This document shows positions 63,056 to 64,000 of a DNA stretch of 64,000 bases, one piece after another. Position numbers and translations under genes: made by a program. A model generated the notes under the pieces. The model was not told where the DNA came from and did not search any database. It was given only the letters and a program-made list of their open reading frames with translations. Location: assembly GCF_020882245.1 (NCBI RefSeq), contig NC_083600.1, positions 10,664,001 to 10,728,000 of the forward strand, given 5' to 3'. Origin of the DNA: Rhopalosiphum padi (Eukaryota; Arthropoda; Insecta; Hemiptera; Aphididae). Positions within the stretch are counted from its first letter, which is position 1. Each line of letters begins with the position of its first letter.

Positions 63056-64000
63056 CACATTTCTTATTTAAAAAACGTAATTAAATATATTTCCAAAGTT
63101 GTTTGGTTCTCATCGTTCGTTTCGCCGAATAATAAGTTGAATATTATTCTACATATTACACATAATTCACATTCTATGTACATAATTGTCCTCTTCTCTG
63201 TTCAACGTATTAGTATGTCCATGTTTAACCTGTGTCTGAGTATATTCCATTAAACAGAGAGACTTAGTAATTCAATTTTTAATAATTTATTTATTTATAT
63301 TTTGTTGTTTTCAACCGTTCGCTATCGAGACCGGTGAGATCTGCGTCGTGTAAAATACGAAACGTCAATATGGCTTAAGAGAAACAATAAAGCTAAATAA
63401 TTAATAATGGAGATACGCTTAATTTTATTATTATTACACTAATAAGTGAATTAATAGGAAATAGACTATATTTTATGTTCGCTTTATTTAAAAGACGTTT
63501 GAGGACATAATTTCACAATATTATTTGATTTCTCTTCACAATAGTAATAAAACAAATAAACAAGTTGATCAACTCAATCCTACTTGCATAATACACAATA
63601 TTTTGATATATACTTCCACCACTTCGTACTCACGATTGTATTTATTATATATTTTAATTATCAGCGATATTCATATTATGTGTGTTGTAATTTTACCCAC
63701 ACACACACATGCACTATTCGTACCTATATATGTATGTAGATTGTAGATATTCGGACGACGATACGTTTCATCTAAACGTGCAACGTAAGTTGTGCACGGT
63801 GCTGCAGACCGTCCTTATAACTACTTTAACTACCTACTACTCATAAGTTACAGCATATACCATCAACTGTTTATGATACGTTAAAACGGAAATCGATGAA
63901 AACCTACTGACACATTATTACTGTTGTTGTTATATCTATAGCTATATTACCATTGGTTATAAATATTGATTATAAATTATATAATTTATTATAATAAAGA
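63056..64000. other. End of window, no gene recognised
   Basis: AT-rich DNA with one GC-richer patch near 63740-63830. No APN exon, splice-framed coding segment or transposon end was identified. Confidence 0.5.

Overview
This is eukaryotic, intron-rich, strongly AT-rich DNA. The best reading is an insect, probably a sap-feeding hemipteran such as an aphid. That placement is an inference from base composition, the gene family and the transposon debris; no marker gene proves it. No rRNA, tRNA, CRISPR array or prokaryotic operon is visible.

The window is dominated by a tandem array of M1-family aminopeptidase N (APN) genes, all on the minus strand. From high to low coordinate they are: a decayed 3'-end remnant (about 63055-62650); gene E (60424-53361, about 1001 aa); gene D (49926-41633, about 1061 aa); gene C (37226-22796, about 2874 aa); pseudogene B (about 18150-15803); and gene A (13127-6168, about 963 aa). 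The letters are mine. I rebuilt A, C, D and E exon by exon. Each has 12 coding exons with the same intron phases (2,2,2,0,2,0,1,0,2,2,0), and exons 2, 4 and 8 are the same length in all four, so they are paralogues by tandem duplication. Each encodes a signal peptide, an M1 peptidase body, an ERAP1_C-like helical domain, and a single last exon carrying a Ser/Thr-rich stalk and a C-terminal membrane anchor.

Only gene E keeps the catalytic set: GAMEN, HEFTH, the third zinc ligand Glu and the transition-state Tyr. A, C and D have all lost zinc ligands while their frames and splice sites remain intact. They look like maintained pseudoenzymes on the cell surface rather than peptidases.

The standout feature is the last exon of gene C: one 6,006-bp exon encoding about 2,000 residues. 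Most of it is a 63-bp (21-aa) Ser/Thr-rich minisatellite organised into 252-bp and 504-bp higher-order repeats, followed by a true transmembrane helix and a short cytoplasmic tail. Related minisatellites with different periods sit in the stalks of D (42 bp) and B (69 bp). Together they suggest that a gut-surface peptidase family has been remodelled into catalytically dead, mucin-like membrane proteins.

Transposon debris lies in the introns. There are two hAT-type MITEs with perfect 8-bp target duplications close to splice sites (A intron 4, C intron 3), a 425-bp foldback element flanked by TTAA (E intron 2), and a decayed LINE reverse transcriptase on the opposite strand (D intron 2). The long gaps between genes are AT-rich and hold only microsatellites and short inverted repeats that I can recognise.
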